Shown in pieces: positions 42,987-50,899 of a DNA stretch of 64,000 bases. The notes under the pieces are model-generated. The model ran no database searches and was not told the DNA's origin. It saw only the letters and a list, made by a program, of their open reading frames with translations. The stretch's first letter is position 1, and each line of letters begins with the position of its first letter. The translations under genes and the position numbers were made by a program. Source of the DNA: Phycisphaerae bacterium (GTDB lineage Bacteria; Planctomycetota; Phycisphaerae; UBA1845; Fen-1342); the NCBI GenBank assembly GCA_017999985.1, contig JAGNKU010000003.1, positions 186,001 through 250,000 on the forward strand, given 5' to 3'.

Positions 42987-43397
42987 ATGTGTCCGCAATG
43001 TCGCCAACCGCTGATCGTCCTGGAATTGCGGGGCGTGGAAGTGGACTACTGTCTCGAGTGCCACGGCACCTGGCTCGACGCCGGCGAGTTGGAGCTGCTG
43101 GTCGAGTTGGCGGGCGGGAGAGTGGGAGCGCTCCCGGACGCGATCCGAGAAGCCGGCGCGGGGCGCGCAGGCGGGCGTCGTTGCCCGCGCTGCCGGCGAA
43201 AAATGCGCTGCGTCGTTTTCCCGGGGTCGCCGGCGGTGGAGATCGATCATTGTCCCGGCGGGCATGGTATCTGGCTGGACGCGGGTGAATTGGCGGCGAT
43301 TGTCAGGACGCACGCCGGTCAGGATGACCTGGGCGTGGCGGAATTTCTTGGCGAGTTGTTTCATGACCGGTTGGCTGGACCAACGGAGGCGAGTTGA
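42987..43397 (+). CDS. Zinc-finger (zf-TFIIB) protein
   Basis: About 136 residues. Two treble-clef-like zinc motifs of the zf-TFIIB family: CPQC...YCLECHGTWLDAGELE at the N-terminus and CPRC...HCPGGHGIWLDAGELA about 65 residues later. The TFIIB-type CPxC / CxxCxGxWLDxGE pattern binds zinc; role unknown, perhaps protein or nucleic-acid contact. Start: ATG 42987 has GGCGGAG eight bases before it; an upstream ATG at 42963 would give eight more residues. The C-terminus (GVAEFLGELFHDRL) is helical. It ends just before lemA, so it is the first gene of a zinc-finger/LemA/M48 operon. Confidence 0.85.
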   Translation: MCPQCRQPLIVLELRGVEVDYCLECHGTWLDAGELELLVELAGGRVGALPDAIREAGAGRAGGRRCPRCRRKMRCVVFPGSPAVEIDHCPGGHGIWLDAGELAAIVRTHAGQDDLGVAEFLGELFHDRLAGPTEAS

Positions 43398-43399
43398 TC

Positions 43400-43966
43400 A
43401 TGGGAACGACGACGATCGGGCTGTTGATCGCGCTGGGTGTGCTGCTGGTGGTGCTGTTCTGGCTGATCGGCATCTACAACGGGCTCGTGCGGCTGCGCAA
43501 CGAGGTCAAGAATGCGTGGTCGCAAATTGACGTGCAGCTCAAGCGGCGGCACGACCTGATTCCCAATCTCGTGGAGACGGTGAAGGGTTACGCCGGTCAC
43601 GAAAAGGGCACGCTCGAAGCGGTGGTGGCCGCGCGGTCGCGCGCGGTCGGGGCGCAGGGGATATCGAACCAGGTGGTCGCGGAAGGGGAGCTGTCGCAGG
43701 CGCTGGGCCGCCTGATGATGCTGGTCGAAAGCTATCCGGACCTGAAGGCGAACCAGAATTTCCTGGCGCTGCAGGAGGAGCTGAGTTCCACGGAGAACCG
43801 GATCGGCTTCGCGCGGCAGCACTACAACGACTCGGTGATGACCTACAACACGCGCATCCAGTCGTTCCCGCCCAACGTGGTCGCGGGCATGTTTAACTTC
43901 ACCGAGTCGCCGTTCTTCGAGCTGGAGCAGCCGGCGGAGCGGGCGGTGCCGCAGGTGAAGTTCTAG
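43400..43966 (+). CDS. lemA: LemA family protein
   Basis: About 188 residues. A transmembrane helix (about 6-26) is followed by the LemA core: YNGLVRLRNEVKNAWSQIDV, LKRRHDLIPNLVETVKGYAGHE, then YPDLKANQNFLALQEELSSTENRIGFARQHYND and the final NTRIQSFPPNVVAGMFNF. LemA proteins are membrane-anchored coiled coils, often linked to envelope stress and next to M48-type proteases, as here. Start ATG 43400, with GGAGG ten bases upstream; the reading frame overlaps the end of the zinc-finger gene (TTG 43394 is an alternative start). Confidence 0.93.
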   Translation: MGTTTIGLLIALGVLLVVLFWLIGIYNGLVRLRNEVKNAWSQIDVQLKRRHDLIPNLVETVKGYAGHEKGTLEAVVAARSRAVGAQGISNQVVAEGELSQALGRLMMLVESYPDLKANQNFLALQEELSSTENRIGFARQHYNDSVMTYNTRIQSFPPNVVAGMFNFTESPFFELEQPAERAVPQVKF

Positions 43967-43975
43967 TCGCGCGCC

Positions 43976-45370
43976 ATGTGGGAGGCGATTGCCAGCAACG
44001 CACGGCGTTCGTGGGTGCTGGTCACCCTGATGGGTGTCCTGCTCATCGCGCTGGGCGGCACGATCGGTCTGGCTATCGAGCCACAGGTCGGCGGGTACTT
44101 CGGCATCAGTGCGGCCGTGCTGGTGTGGCTGGTGTTGTGGGCCACAGCGGCGGGGGCCGGCGACAGCATCCTGCTCAGCACAGCCAAGGCGCGCGAAATC
44201 CAGAAAGAGGATGCACCGCAGCTCTGGAACGTCGTGGAGGAAATGACAATCGCGTCGGGCCTGGGGCGCATGCCGCGCGTCTTCATCATCGACGACGCCG
44301 CGCTCAATGCGTTCGCCGTGGGGTACCGGCCCCAGAAGGCGGCGGTGGCGGTCACGGCCGGGTTGCTGAAGCGGCTGAACCGGGACGAACTGCAGGGGGT
44401 GATTGCGCACGAGCTGGGCCACATCCGCAACCAGGACGTGCGCTTCATGACGCTGGCGTCGGTAATGGTCGGGGCGATCGTGCTTATCTCGCACGGCTTC
44501 TTGCGGGGGATTCTCTACGGCGGCGGGCGGCGGTCGTCGTCGCGCGGCAGCGGCGGCGGCCAGGCGCAGCTCATCTTTCTCGCGGTCGCGCTGGTGCTGG
44601 CGATTCTGGCGCCGCTGGCGGCACAGGTACTGTATTTCGCGTGCTCACGCCGGCGGGAGTTTCTGGCGGATGCCTCGGCGGCCCGCTTCACGCGGTATCC
44701 CGAGGGGCTCGCCGCGGCGCTGGAGAAGATCGCCGGCCAGGCTGCTCCGCAGACCGAGATCAGCCGGGTCGTCGCGCCCCTGTGCATCGTCAATCCCCTG
44801 CAGGGCCGGGCTCTGGTCAGCCTGTTCGCGACGCATCCGTCCACGGAGGAGCGCATCCAGGTGCTGCGGCGGATGGGGGGAGCGAGCTTCGCGGCGTACC
44901 AGGCGGCGTTTCAGAAGGTGCACGGCGGCCGCGCGCGGTGCATCGACGCGCGGACGCTGGCGGAAGATGCCGACGTCGCGGTGCGCGCCGCTAGTGCGGA
45001 ACCCGCCGGGCACGAGGCCGCAGTCGTGCGAGCCCGCGAGGTCGGCGAATTGCTGGACCGTGTGGCCAGTTTCGTTGTCATTCCCTGTGCCTGTGGCGTA
45101 CGTTTGAAGCTGCCGCCGGGCTTCCCGCGCGACACCTTGAAATGCCCGCGTTGTGGAACGCAACACGCCGTGCCGAGGCCCGCCGCGGCGCCGCCCGAGC
45201 CCCGGCAACCGGCCCGGCCGCTGCGCTATCGGCGCCGCACGGGCGGCTGGGAGTCGTTCCAGTGCACCTGCGGCCAAACGGTCCAGCTTAGCCCGACCTT
45301 CGGGGCACCGGACGTTGCCTGTCCGAAGTGCCGGCAGCGGATCGAGGTGGTGCCGGCGGGGCCGGCGTAG
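43976..45370 (+). CDS. M48-family membrane metalloprotease with C-terminal zinc ribbons
   Basis: About 464 residues. Two membrane helices (about 13-58), then the catalytic zinc motif HELGH (145-149) and RREFLADAS (third ligand), with two more helices around 155-215: the HtpX/M48B fold. It differs from HtpX by its C-terminus: two zinc ribbons, [13 protein letters not shown]...CPRCG and [10 protein letters not shown]...CPKC. The family degrades misfolded membrane proteins; the zinc-ribbon tail may recruit a substrate or partner. It is in an operon with the zinc-finger and LemA genes. A second M48 gene (58558) lies 15 kb away. Confidence 0.88.
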   Translation: MWEAIASNARRSWVLVTLMGVLLIALGGTIGLAIEPQVGGYFGISAAVLVWLVLWATAAGAGDSILLSTAKAREIQKEDAPQLWNVVEEMTIASGLGRMPRVFIIDDAALNAFAVGYRPQKAAVAVTAGLLKRLNRDELQGVIAHELGHIRNQDVRFMTLASVMVGAIVLISHGFLRGILYGGGRRSSSRGSGGGQAQLIFLAVALVLAILAPLAAQVLYFACSRRREFLADASAARFTRYPEGLAAALEKIAGQAAPQTEISRVVAPLCIVNPLQGRALVSLFATHPSTEERIQVLRRMGGASFAAYQAAFQKVHGGRARCIDARTLAEDADVAVRAASAEPAGHEAAVVRAREVGELLDRVASFVVIPCACGVRLKLPPGFPRDTLKCPRCGTQHAVPRPAAAPPEPRQPARPLRYRRRTGGWESFQCTCGQTVQLSPTFGAPDVACPKCRQRIEVVPAGPA

Positions 45371-45409
45371 TTCGTGCCCCCGGCCTGCAAAGATCGCGCG
45401 CGGCCGCGC

Positions 45410-45438
45410 TTTCACTGGACCCGCTGGTCCGCTAGAAT
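45410..45438 (+). promoter_or_regulatory. Promoter with palindromic spacer before the acyl-CoA dehydrogenase operon
   Basis: TTTCAC (45410-45415) and TAGAAT (45433-45438) are 17 bp apart, a good sigma-70-type arrangement 72 bp before the start. The spacer contains the inverted repeat GGACC-CGCT-GGTCC (45417-45430), placed where a repressor would block the polymerase. Confidence 0.55.
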
Positions 45439-45509
45439 GCGGGCAGTCCCGGCACGTGCTCTGCGTGCCCAAGTCCGAATCGCCAAACACAACTGCACGG
45501 GTCGTCGCT

Positions 45510-46655
45510 ATGGATTTTAAGCTATCCGAGGAGATTTCCGCCCTCCGCGAGGTGGTACGCAAGTTCGCCGCCGAACGGTTGCGGCCGAACTCACGCGCTT
45601 GGGATCGCGACCAGACGCTGCCGGACGAATTGATCTTCGAGCTAGGTGAGCTGGGCCTGCTCGGCATCCTGACGCCGGAGGAATACGGCGGTGCGGGCCT
45701 ACCCTACCTGGCGAACGCGGTGGTGATGGAGGAGATCGCGCGGCAGGATGGCGGCGTGGCGCTGCTGCTGGCGGCGCACAATGGCCTGTGCCTGTCGCAT
45801 CTGAACATGGCGGCGAGTCCGGGACAGATGCAGAAATACTTGCCCAAGCTCGTCACGGGCGAGTGGATCGGGGCGTGGGGACTGACCGAGCCGTGCAGCG
45901 GTTCGGACGCCGCCGCGCTGGAAACGCGCGCCGAGCGGGACGGCGAGGGCTGGCGGCTGACCGGGCACAAGATGTTCATCACGAACGGCGCGCGGGCACA
46001 GGTCTTCGTCATCATGGCCCGCACGGACCCGAGCAAGGGTGCAAAGGGTATCTCGGCATTCATCGTCGAGCGTGGTCGGCCGGGGTTCACCGTCGGTCCC
46101 AAGGAGGACAAGCTGGGGATTCGCGCGAGCGACACGGTGCCGCTCGACCTGGACGGCGTGTATTGCGGCCCCGAGGACCTCGTCGGCGAGATAAACATGG
46201 GCTACATCGACGCCCTGCGCGTGCTGGAGCGCGGCCGCGTGGGCATCGGGGCGTTGTCGCTGGGCCTGGCGCGCGGGTCGCTCGAAGAGTCGATCGCCTA
46301 CGCCAACGCGCGGATCGCCTTTGGCAAGCCGATCGCGGCGCAGCAGGCGATCCAGTTCATGTTGGCGGACATGGCGACGGAGCTGGAGGCGGCCCGGCTG
46401 CTGGTGTGGGACGCGGCGCAAACGCTGGACCGCGGCGAGGACGCGCGCCAGAAAGCGTCGATCGCCAAGCTGTTCGCAAGCGAGATGGCGACGCGGGCCG
46501 GTTTGAAGGCGATCCAGATCCACGGCGGGTACGGCTACACGAAGGACATGCCGGTGGAGCGCTACATGCGCGACGCGAAGCTGTGCGAGATCGGCGAGGG
46601 CAGCAGCGAGATCCAGCGCATCGTGATTGCCCGGCAGTTGTTGGAGCAGAAGTAA
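45510..46655 (+). CDS. Acyl-CoA dehydrogenase
   Basis: About 381 residues. Full-length ACAD: N-terminal helical domain [19 protein letters not shown]; middle beta domain [17 protein letters not shown] and [18 protein letters not shown]-terminal domain with [14 protein letters not shown], the FAD-contacting [22 protein letters not shown] and the conserved [13 protein letters not shown] (in short-chain enzymes the catalytic Glu lies in the segment before this). FAD-dependent alpha,beta-dehydrogenation of an acyl-CoA. Start ATG 45510 behind the promoter at 45410; first gene of the beta-oxidation-type operon. A chain-length preference cannot be read from sequence. Confidence 0.9.
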   Translation: MDFKLSEEISALREVVRKFAAERLRPNSRAWDRDQTLPDELIFELGELGLLGILTPEEYGGAGLPYLANAVVMEEIARQDGGVALLLAAHNGLCLSHLNMAASPGQMQKYLPKLVTGEWIGAWGLTEPCSGSDAAALETRAERDGEGWRLTGHKMFITNGARAQVFVIMARTDPSKGAKGISAFIVERGRPGFTVGPKEDKLGIRASDTVPLDLDGVYCGPEDLVGEINMGYIDALRVLERGRVGIGALSLGLARGSLEESIAYANARIAFGKPIAAQQAIQFMLADMATELEAARLLVWDAAQTLDRGEDARQKASIAKLFASEMATRAGLKAIQIHGGYGYTKDMPVERYMRDAKLCEIGEGSSEIQRIVIARQLLEQK

Positions 46656-46709
46656 TTGCCCAAGCCGGCCCGGCGCTTGCGCGGGGCGGCCAGCACGAGG
46701 GTTGCAGAC

Positions 46710-47873
46710 GTGGACTTCCGATTCGACGACGATCAGCGGCAGCTACGCGACGCACTGCGCGACTTCTGCGACAACGAGATCGCTCCCAAGGCCGCCAAAC
46801 GCGACGAGGAGGGGCGGTTCGAGGAGGGGCTCATCGAGCAGCTTGGCCGGATGGGACTGTTCGGGATGTACGTGCCCGCGGAGTACGGCGGTACGGGCCT
46901 GGACTGCGTCTCGTACGCGATGGCGGTCGAGGAGTTGTCGCGGGCTTGCGGCGCCACGGGCATCCTGGTGTCGGCGCACCACTCGCTGTGCGTGGATCCC
47001 ATTTTGAATTTCGGCACCGAGGCGCAGAAGCAGAAGTACCTGCCGAAACTCTCCACCGGCGAGTGGATCGGCTGTTTCTCGCTTACCGAGCCCGGCAGCG
47101 GCAGTGACGCCGGTGCGGCCCGCTGCATGGCGACCGAGACGGCGGACGGGTGGGTGATCAACGGCACCAAGAACTTCGTCACGAACGGCGGCGAGGCCAG
47201 TGTCGTCGTGCTCTTCGCGGTGACGGATGCGGACAACCCGAAGCATCGGATGTCCGCGTTCATCGTGGACAAGCGCACGCCGGGCTGCACGGTGGGGAAG
47301 CTGGAGAAGAAGCTGGGGATCAAGGCGAGCAGCACGGCCGAGTTGATCTTCGAGGACTGCCATTTACCCAAGGACGCGCTGCTGGGCGAGCGCGGCAAGG
47401 GGTTCAACATTGCCCTGGCGACGCTTGACGGCGGGCGCATCGGCGTGGCGGCGCAAGCGGTGGGCATTTCGCAGGCCGCGCTCGATTGCAGCGTGCAGTA
47501 CGCCAACACGCGCGTGCAGTTCAACCAGCCGATCGGCAAGTTCCAGGCCATCCAGTGGAAGTTGGCGGATATGGCGACGGGGATTGCGGCGGCGCGGCTG
47601 CTCATGTATCGGGCGGCGGCGCTGAAGCAGGCGAAGGAGCCGTACTCGGCCGAGGCCGCGATGGCCAAGCTGTTCGCCAGCGAGATGTCGAGCCGCGTGA
47701 CCGGCATGGCGATCCAGGTCTACGGCGGCTATGGCTATTGTGCGGACTATCCGGCGGAGCGCTTGTTGCGCGACGCCCGCATCACCGAGCTCTACGAGGG
47801 CACCAGCGAAGTGCAGCGGCTGGTGATTGCCCGCAAGCTGATTCAGGAACCCGCCTGGGTAACGAGAGGGTGA
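46710..47873 (+). CDS. Acyl-CoA dehydrogenase (second)
   Basis: About 387 residues. The same ACAD fold, from VDFRFDDDQRQLRDALRDFC through CFSLTEPGSGSDAGA, NFVTNGGEASVVVLF, AQAVGISQAALDCSV and IQVYGGYGYCADYPAERLLRDAR to LYEGTSEVQRLVIARKL. It is a clear paralogue of the preceding gene, closest in pattern to short-chain (butyryl-CoA-type) enzymes. Start: GTG 46710 with GAGGG upstream; a TTG at 46656 is possible. It lies 54 bp after the first dehydrogenase and 3 bp before the thiolase gene, so one transcript is likely. The two copies may differ in chain length or direction. Confidence 0.9.
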   Translation: MDFRFDDDQRQLRDALRDFCDNEIAPKAAKRDEEGRFEEGLIEQLGRMGLFGMYVPAEYGGTGLDCVSYAMAVEELSRACGATGILVSAHHSLCVDPILNFGTEAQKQKYLPKLSTGEWIGCFSLTEPGSGSDAGAARCMATETADGWVINGTKNFVTNGGEASVVVLFAVTDADNPKHRMSAFIVDKRTPGCTVGKLEKKLGIKASSTAELIFEDCHLPKDALLGERGKGFNIALATLDGGRIGVAAQAVGISQAALDCSVQYANTRVQFNQPIGKFQAIQWKLADMATGIAAARLLMYRAAALKQAKEPYSAEAAMAKLFASEMSSRVTGMAIQVYGGYGYCADYPAERLLRDARITELYEGTSEVQRLVIARKLIQEPAWVTRG

Positions 47874-47876
47874 CTC

Positions 47877-49055
47877 ATGGCAGACAAGCACGCATACCTG
47901 ATGGCCGGCAAACGCAGTCCCGTTGGCAAATACCTTGGCATGCTCTCCAAGCTCAGCGCCGTGGAGATCGGTGCACAGGTGGGCAAGGCCGTATTGGCGG
48001 AGGCGCGTGCGGAGCTCGCGGCGTTCAACGAGGTCTTCGTCGGGCAGGTGCTGCAGGCGGGGTGCGGGCAGAACCCCGCACGACAGGTCGCGCTGGGCGC
48101 GGGGCTGCCGGACACGATCTCATGCTGCACGGTCAACAAGGTGTGCGGCAGCGGGCTGCAGGCCGTGATGTTCGCCGACCAGGTGATTCGCGCCGGCGAT
48201 GCCGATCTGATCCTTGCCGGCGGGATCGAGTCGATGAGCCAGGCGCCGTACTTGGTGCGGACGCTGCGGGCCGGGAGCAAGTTCGGCCACACGGAGCTGG
48301 TCGACGAGATGCTCTACGACGGCCTGACGAACGTCTACACCAACGAGCTGATGGGTGAGCTGGCCGAGTACACGGCGGACAAGGCGGGCATCACGCGGCA
48401 GCAGCAGGACGAGTGGGCGGTGCGCAGTCAGCAGCGCGCGGCGCAAGCGACGCAGGAAGGCAGGTTCAAAGCGGAGATCGTGCCGATCACCGTGCCGAAG
48501 ACGAAAGAGCCGTTCGCGGCGGACGAGACCTTCCGCGCGGACACGACGCTGGCGTCGCTCGCGGGGCTGAAGCCGGCGTTCAAGAAGGACGGTACGGTCA
48601 CGGCCGGCAACGCGTCGCAGCTTTCCGACGGCGCGGCGCTGGTCGTCGTCGCGAGCGAGAAGGGGCTGGGCAAGTGCGGGGCCAAGCCGCTGGCCCGGGT
48701 CGTGGCGACGGCGACCGCGGGCGGCCCGCCGCGCGAGCTGTTCTTCACGCCGCCGAAGGCCGCGCAGATGGTCTGCCAAAAGGCCGGCTGGAACGTGCGC
48801 GACGTCGAGATGTGGGAGCTGAACGAGGCGTTCGCGTCGCAGACGCTGGCCGGGCTGAAGGCCCTGGAGATCGATACCGAGCGGGTGAACGTGAACGGCG
48901 GGGCGATTGCCCTGGGACACCCGATCGGCGCGAGCGGGGCCCGCGTGCTGGTCACGCTGCTGCACGTGATGAAGGAGCGGGGGGCCAAGCGGGGCGTGAC
49001 CGCGGTGTGCCTGGGCGGCGGGAATGCGGTGGCGATGGCCGTCGAGACCGTGTAA
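47877..49055 (+). CDS. Acetyl-CoA acetyltransferase / thiolase
   Basis: About 392 residues, the usual thiolase length. It has the nucleophile Cys90 in NKVCGSGLQAV, the histidine block NEAFASQTL, the oxyanion region ALGHPIGASGARVLVTLLH, and the C-terminal CLGGGNAVAM with the second catalytic Cys. It condenses two acetyl-CoA or cleaves acetoacetyl-CoA, depending on direction. Together with the neighbouring dehydrogenases and hydratase it forms a complete C4 acyl-CoA cycle. No signal; cytoplasmic. Stop at 49055, followed by a repeat-bearing gap before the next gene. Confidence 0.93.
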   Translation: MADKHAYLMAGKRSPVGKYLGMLSKLSAVEIGAQVGKAVLAEARAELAAFNEVFVGQVLQAGCGQNPARQVALGAGLPDTISCCTVNKVCGSGLQAVMFADQVIRAGDADLILAGGIESMSQAPYLVRTLRAGSKFGHTELVDEMLYDGLTNVYTNELMGELAEYTADKAGITRQQQDEWAVRSQQRAAQATQEGRFKAEIVPITVPKTKEPFAADETFRADTTLASLAGLKPAFKKDGTVTAGNASQLSDGAALVVVASEKGLGKCGAKPLARVVATATAGGPPRELFFTPPKAAQMVCQKAGWNVRDVEMWELNEAFASQTLAGLKALEIDTERVNVNGGAIALGHPIGASGARVLVTLLHVMKERGAKRGVTAVCLGGGNAVAMAVETV

Positions 49056-49063
49056 CGAAAGAA

Positions 49064-49218
49064 CACCACAGAGACACAGAGGACACTAAGGAAGTCAGAA
49101 GTGTTAGGTCAGAAGTCGGGCCGGACTGCCGAGCGTCGTTCCCGGGCGGCACGTTTGGACGCTCCTTCACACATCCCGCTGTGTGCTTCCGTGAGCTCTG
49201 TGCCTCTATGGTGATCAG
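49064..49218. repeat. Inverted-repeat-bounded CACAGAGACACAGAG-type intergenic element
   Basis: The left end AACACCACAGAGACACAGAG (49065-49084) is matched on the opposite strand by the right end (about 49186-49218), where CTGTGCCTCTATGGTG is the complement of a similar CACC-AGAGGCACAG sequence. The two ends bracket ~100 bp without a gene. Its style recalls the CACAGAG repeat families seen between genes in planctomycetes and other bacteria (from memory). It sits inside the acyl-CoA operon gap. Confidence 0.6.
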
Positions 49219-49235
49219 TTCAGCGGAGGCGCGTG

Positions 49236-50099
49236 ATGAACATTCGGACGAATATCAAGACCGTGGGCGTCATCGGGACCGGCACGATGGGCGCGGGCAT
49301 CGCCCAGACGTTTGCCCAGGCCGGGCGGACGGTGCTCATGCACGATAGCATCCCAGGCGCGGTGGAGCGCGCGTTGGGCACGATCAAGAAGTCGCTTGAC
49401 AAGCTGGTTGAGAAGCAGAAGCTCGCGGCCGACGTCGCACAGGCGGCCCGCGCCGGGCTGAGGCCGGCCGCCTTGTCGGACATGGCCGGCGTCGATCTGA
49501 TCGTCGAGGCCGTGTTCGAGGACGTCGGGGTCAAGCGCGACCTGTACACCGAGCTGGCCAAGAGCGTGGCCCCGGAGGTGATCTTCGCCAGCAACACGAG
49601 CAGCATCTCGATCAGCCAGCTCGGCGCGGTCAGCGGGCGGCCGGAGCAGTTCATCGGCATGCACTTTTTCAACCCGGTGCCCATGATGAAGCTCGTGGAG
49701 GTCGTCGTCGGGCTGCGCACCGCGGAGCCGGTGGTGGCCGCAATCAGCGCGCTGGCCAAGGAGCTCGGCAAGACGCCGTTGCGGGTCAAGGACCATCCGG
49801 GCTTTGTCAGCAACCGCGTGCTGATGCCGCTGATCAACGAGGCGATCGCGTGTTTCGCGGACGGGGTGGCGGATGCGGCGACGATCGACGAGGTGATGAA
49901 GCTGGGCTGCGCCCACACGATGGGGCCGCTGGCGACGGCGGACCTGATCGGGCTGGACGTGTGCCTGAACATCATGGAGGTGCTGCACCGGGACCTGGGC
50001 GAGGACCGCTACCGGCCGACGCCCCTGCTGCGCACAATGGTGCGGGCGGGCGTGCTGGGGCGCAAGTCAGGAAAAGGATTCTTCGACTATGGCCAATGA
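49236..50099 (+). CDS. 3-hydroxyacyl-CoA (3-hydroxybutyryl-CoA) dehydrogenase
   Basis: About 287 residues. N-terminal NAD-binding Rossmann fold with [17 protein letters not shown] (Gly14-Gly21), then [15 protein letters not shown] and [19 protein letters not shown] with the catalytic His, and a C-terminal domain with [18 protein letters not shown]. This length and order match single-function (Hbd-type) dehydrogenases, and it oxidises (S)-3-hydroxybutyryl-CoA with NAD. Start: ATG 49236 with GGAGG six bases upstream. It overlaps the enoyl-CoA hydratase gene by 11 bp. Confidence 0.92.
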   Translation: MNIRTNIKTVGVIGTGTMGAGIAQTFAQAGRTVLMHDSIPGAVERALGTIKKSLDKLVEKQKLAADVAQAARAGLRPAALSDMAGVDLIVEAVFEDVGVKRDLYTELAKSVAPEVIFASNTSSISISQLGAVSGRPEQFIGMHFFNPVPMMKLVEVVVGLRTAEPVVAAISALAKELGKTPLRVKDHPGFVSNRVLMPLINEAIACFADGVADAATIDEVMKLGCAHTMGPLATADLIGLDVCLNIMEVLHRDLGEDRYRPTPLLRTMVRAGVLGRKSGKGFFDYGQ

Positions 50100-50850
50100 G
50101 AAATCACAGACCGAAGTCCAGCTTACCAAAGAGGGCGCGGTCGCGACGATTCGGTTCGTGCCGGCGGCGGGCGTGAACATCTTCTCGTCGCGCGTGATCG
50201 GCACGCTGGGGACGGTGGTGGAGAAGGTATCGGCCGATCCGCACGTGCGCTTCGTGGTGTTCCGCGGCGACGGGCGCGTGTTCCTGGCCGGCGCGGACAT
50301 CAGCGAGATGCTGACCTTCACCGAGGACCAGGGGCGGGCATTCGCGAAGAACGGCCACAACGTATTCAACGCGATCGAGGCGTTGCCGCAGATCACGATC
50401 GCGGCGCTCAACGGGCACGCGATGGGTGGCGGCTGCGAGCTGGCGATGGCCTGCGACTTCCGCGTGATGGTGAAGGAAGGCAAGATTGGCCAGCCGGAGA
50501 CGCGCCTGGGCCTGATCCCGGGCTGGGGCGGCACGCAGCGCATCACGCGTTACGTCGGGCTGGGCTGGGCCCGGCGGCTGCTGTTCTCCGGCGAAGCCAT
50601 CTCCGCGGACGAAGCGCTGCGGATCGGGCTCGTGGACGAGGTGGTGCCGTCGGCCGAGGAGCTGGACGCGGCGCTGGCGCGCTGGTTCAAGCTGCTCGCG
50701 CCGGGTTCGCCGGCCGCGATCACGCGCGTGAAGCGGGCACTGCTGCAGCGCGACGAGATCCAGGAATTCGGCAAGTGCTTCTGCTGCTCGGACGCGAAGG
50801 AAGGCATGACGGCGTTCCACGAGAAGCGCAAGCCAGGCTGGGCGACATAG
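50089..50850 (+). CDS. Enoyl-CoA hydratase/crotonase
   Basis: About 253 residues. Crotonase-fold oxyanion hole [10 protein letters not shown], then [17 protein letters not shown] (Glu117) and [19 protein letters not shown] (Glu137), the two catalytic glutamates of enoyl-CoA hydratases, so hydration of crotonyl-CoA is the best call over isomerase activity. Closes a beta-oxidation-type set (two dehydrogenases, thiolase, dehydrogenase, hydratase) that lacks a CoA ligase or transferase nearby. Its start overlaps the previous gene's end. Confidence 0.92.
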   Translation: MANEKSQTEVQLTKEGAVATIRFVPAAGVNIFSSRVIGTLGTVVEKVSADPHVRFVVFRGDGRVFLAGADISEMLTFTEDQGRAFAKNGHNVFNAIEALPQITIAALNGHAMGGGCELAMACDFRVMVKEGKIGQPETRLGLIPGWGGTQRITRYVGLGWARRLLFSGEAISADEALRIGLVDEVVPSAEELDAALARWFKLLAPGSPAAITRVKRALLQRDEIQEFGKCFCCSDAKEGMTAFHEKRKPGWAT

Positions 50851-50899
50851 GAGTGTTCAGACTGCCGTGCGCGGCTCCGGACGTGTACGCTAGGCGCGC

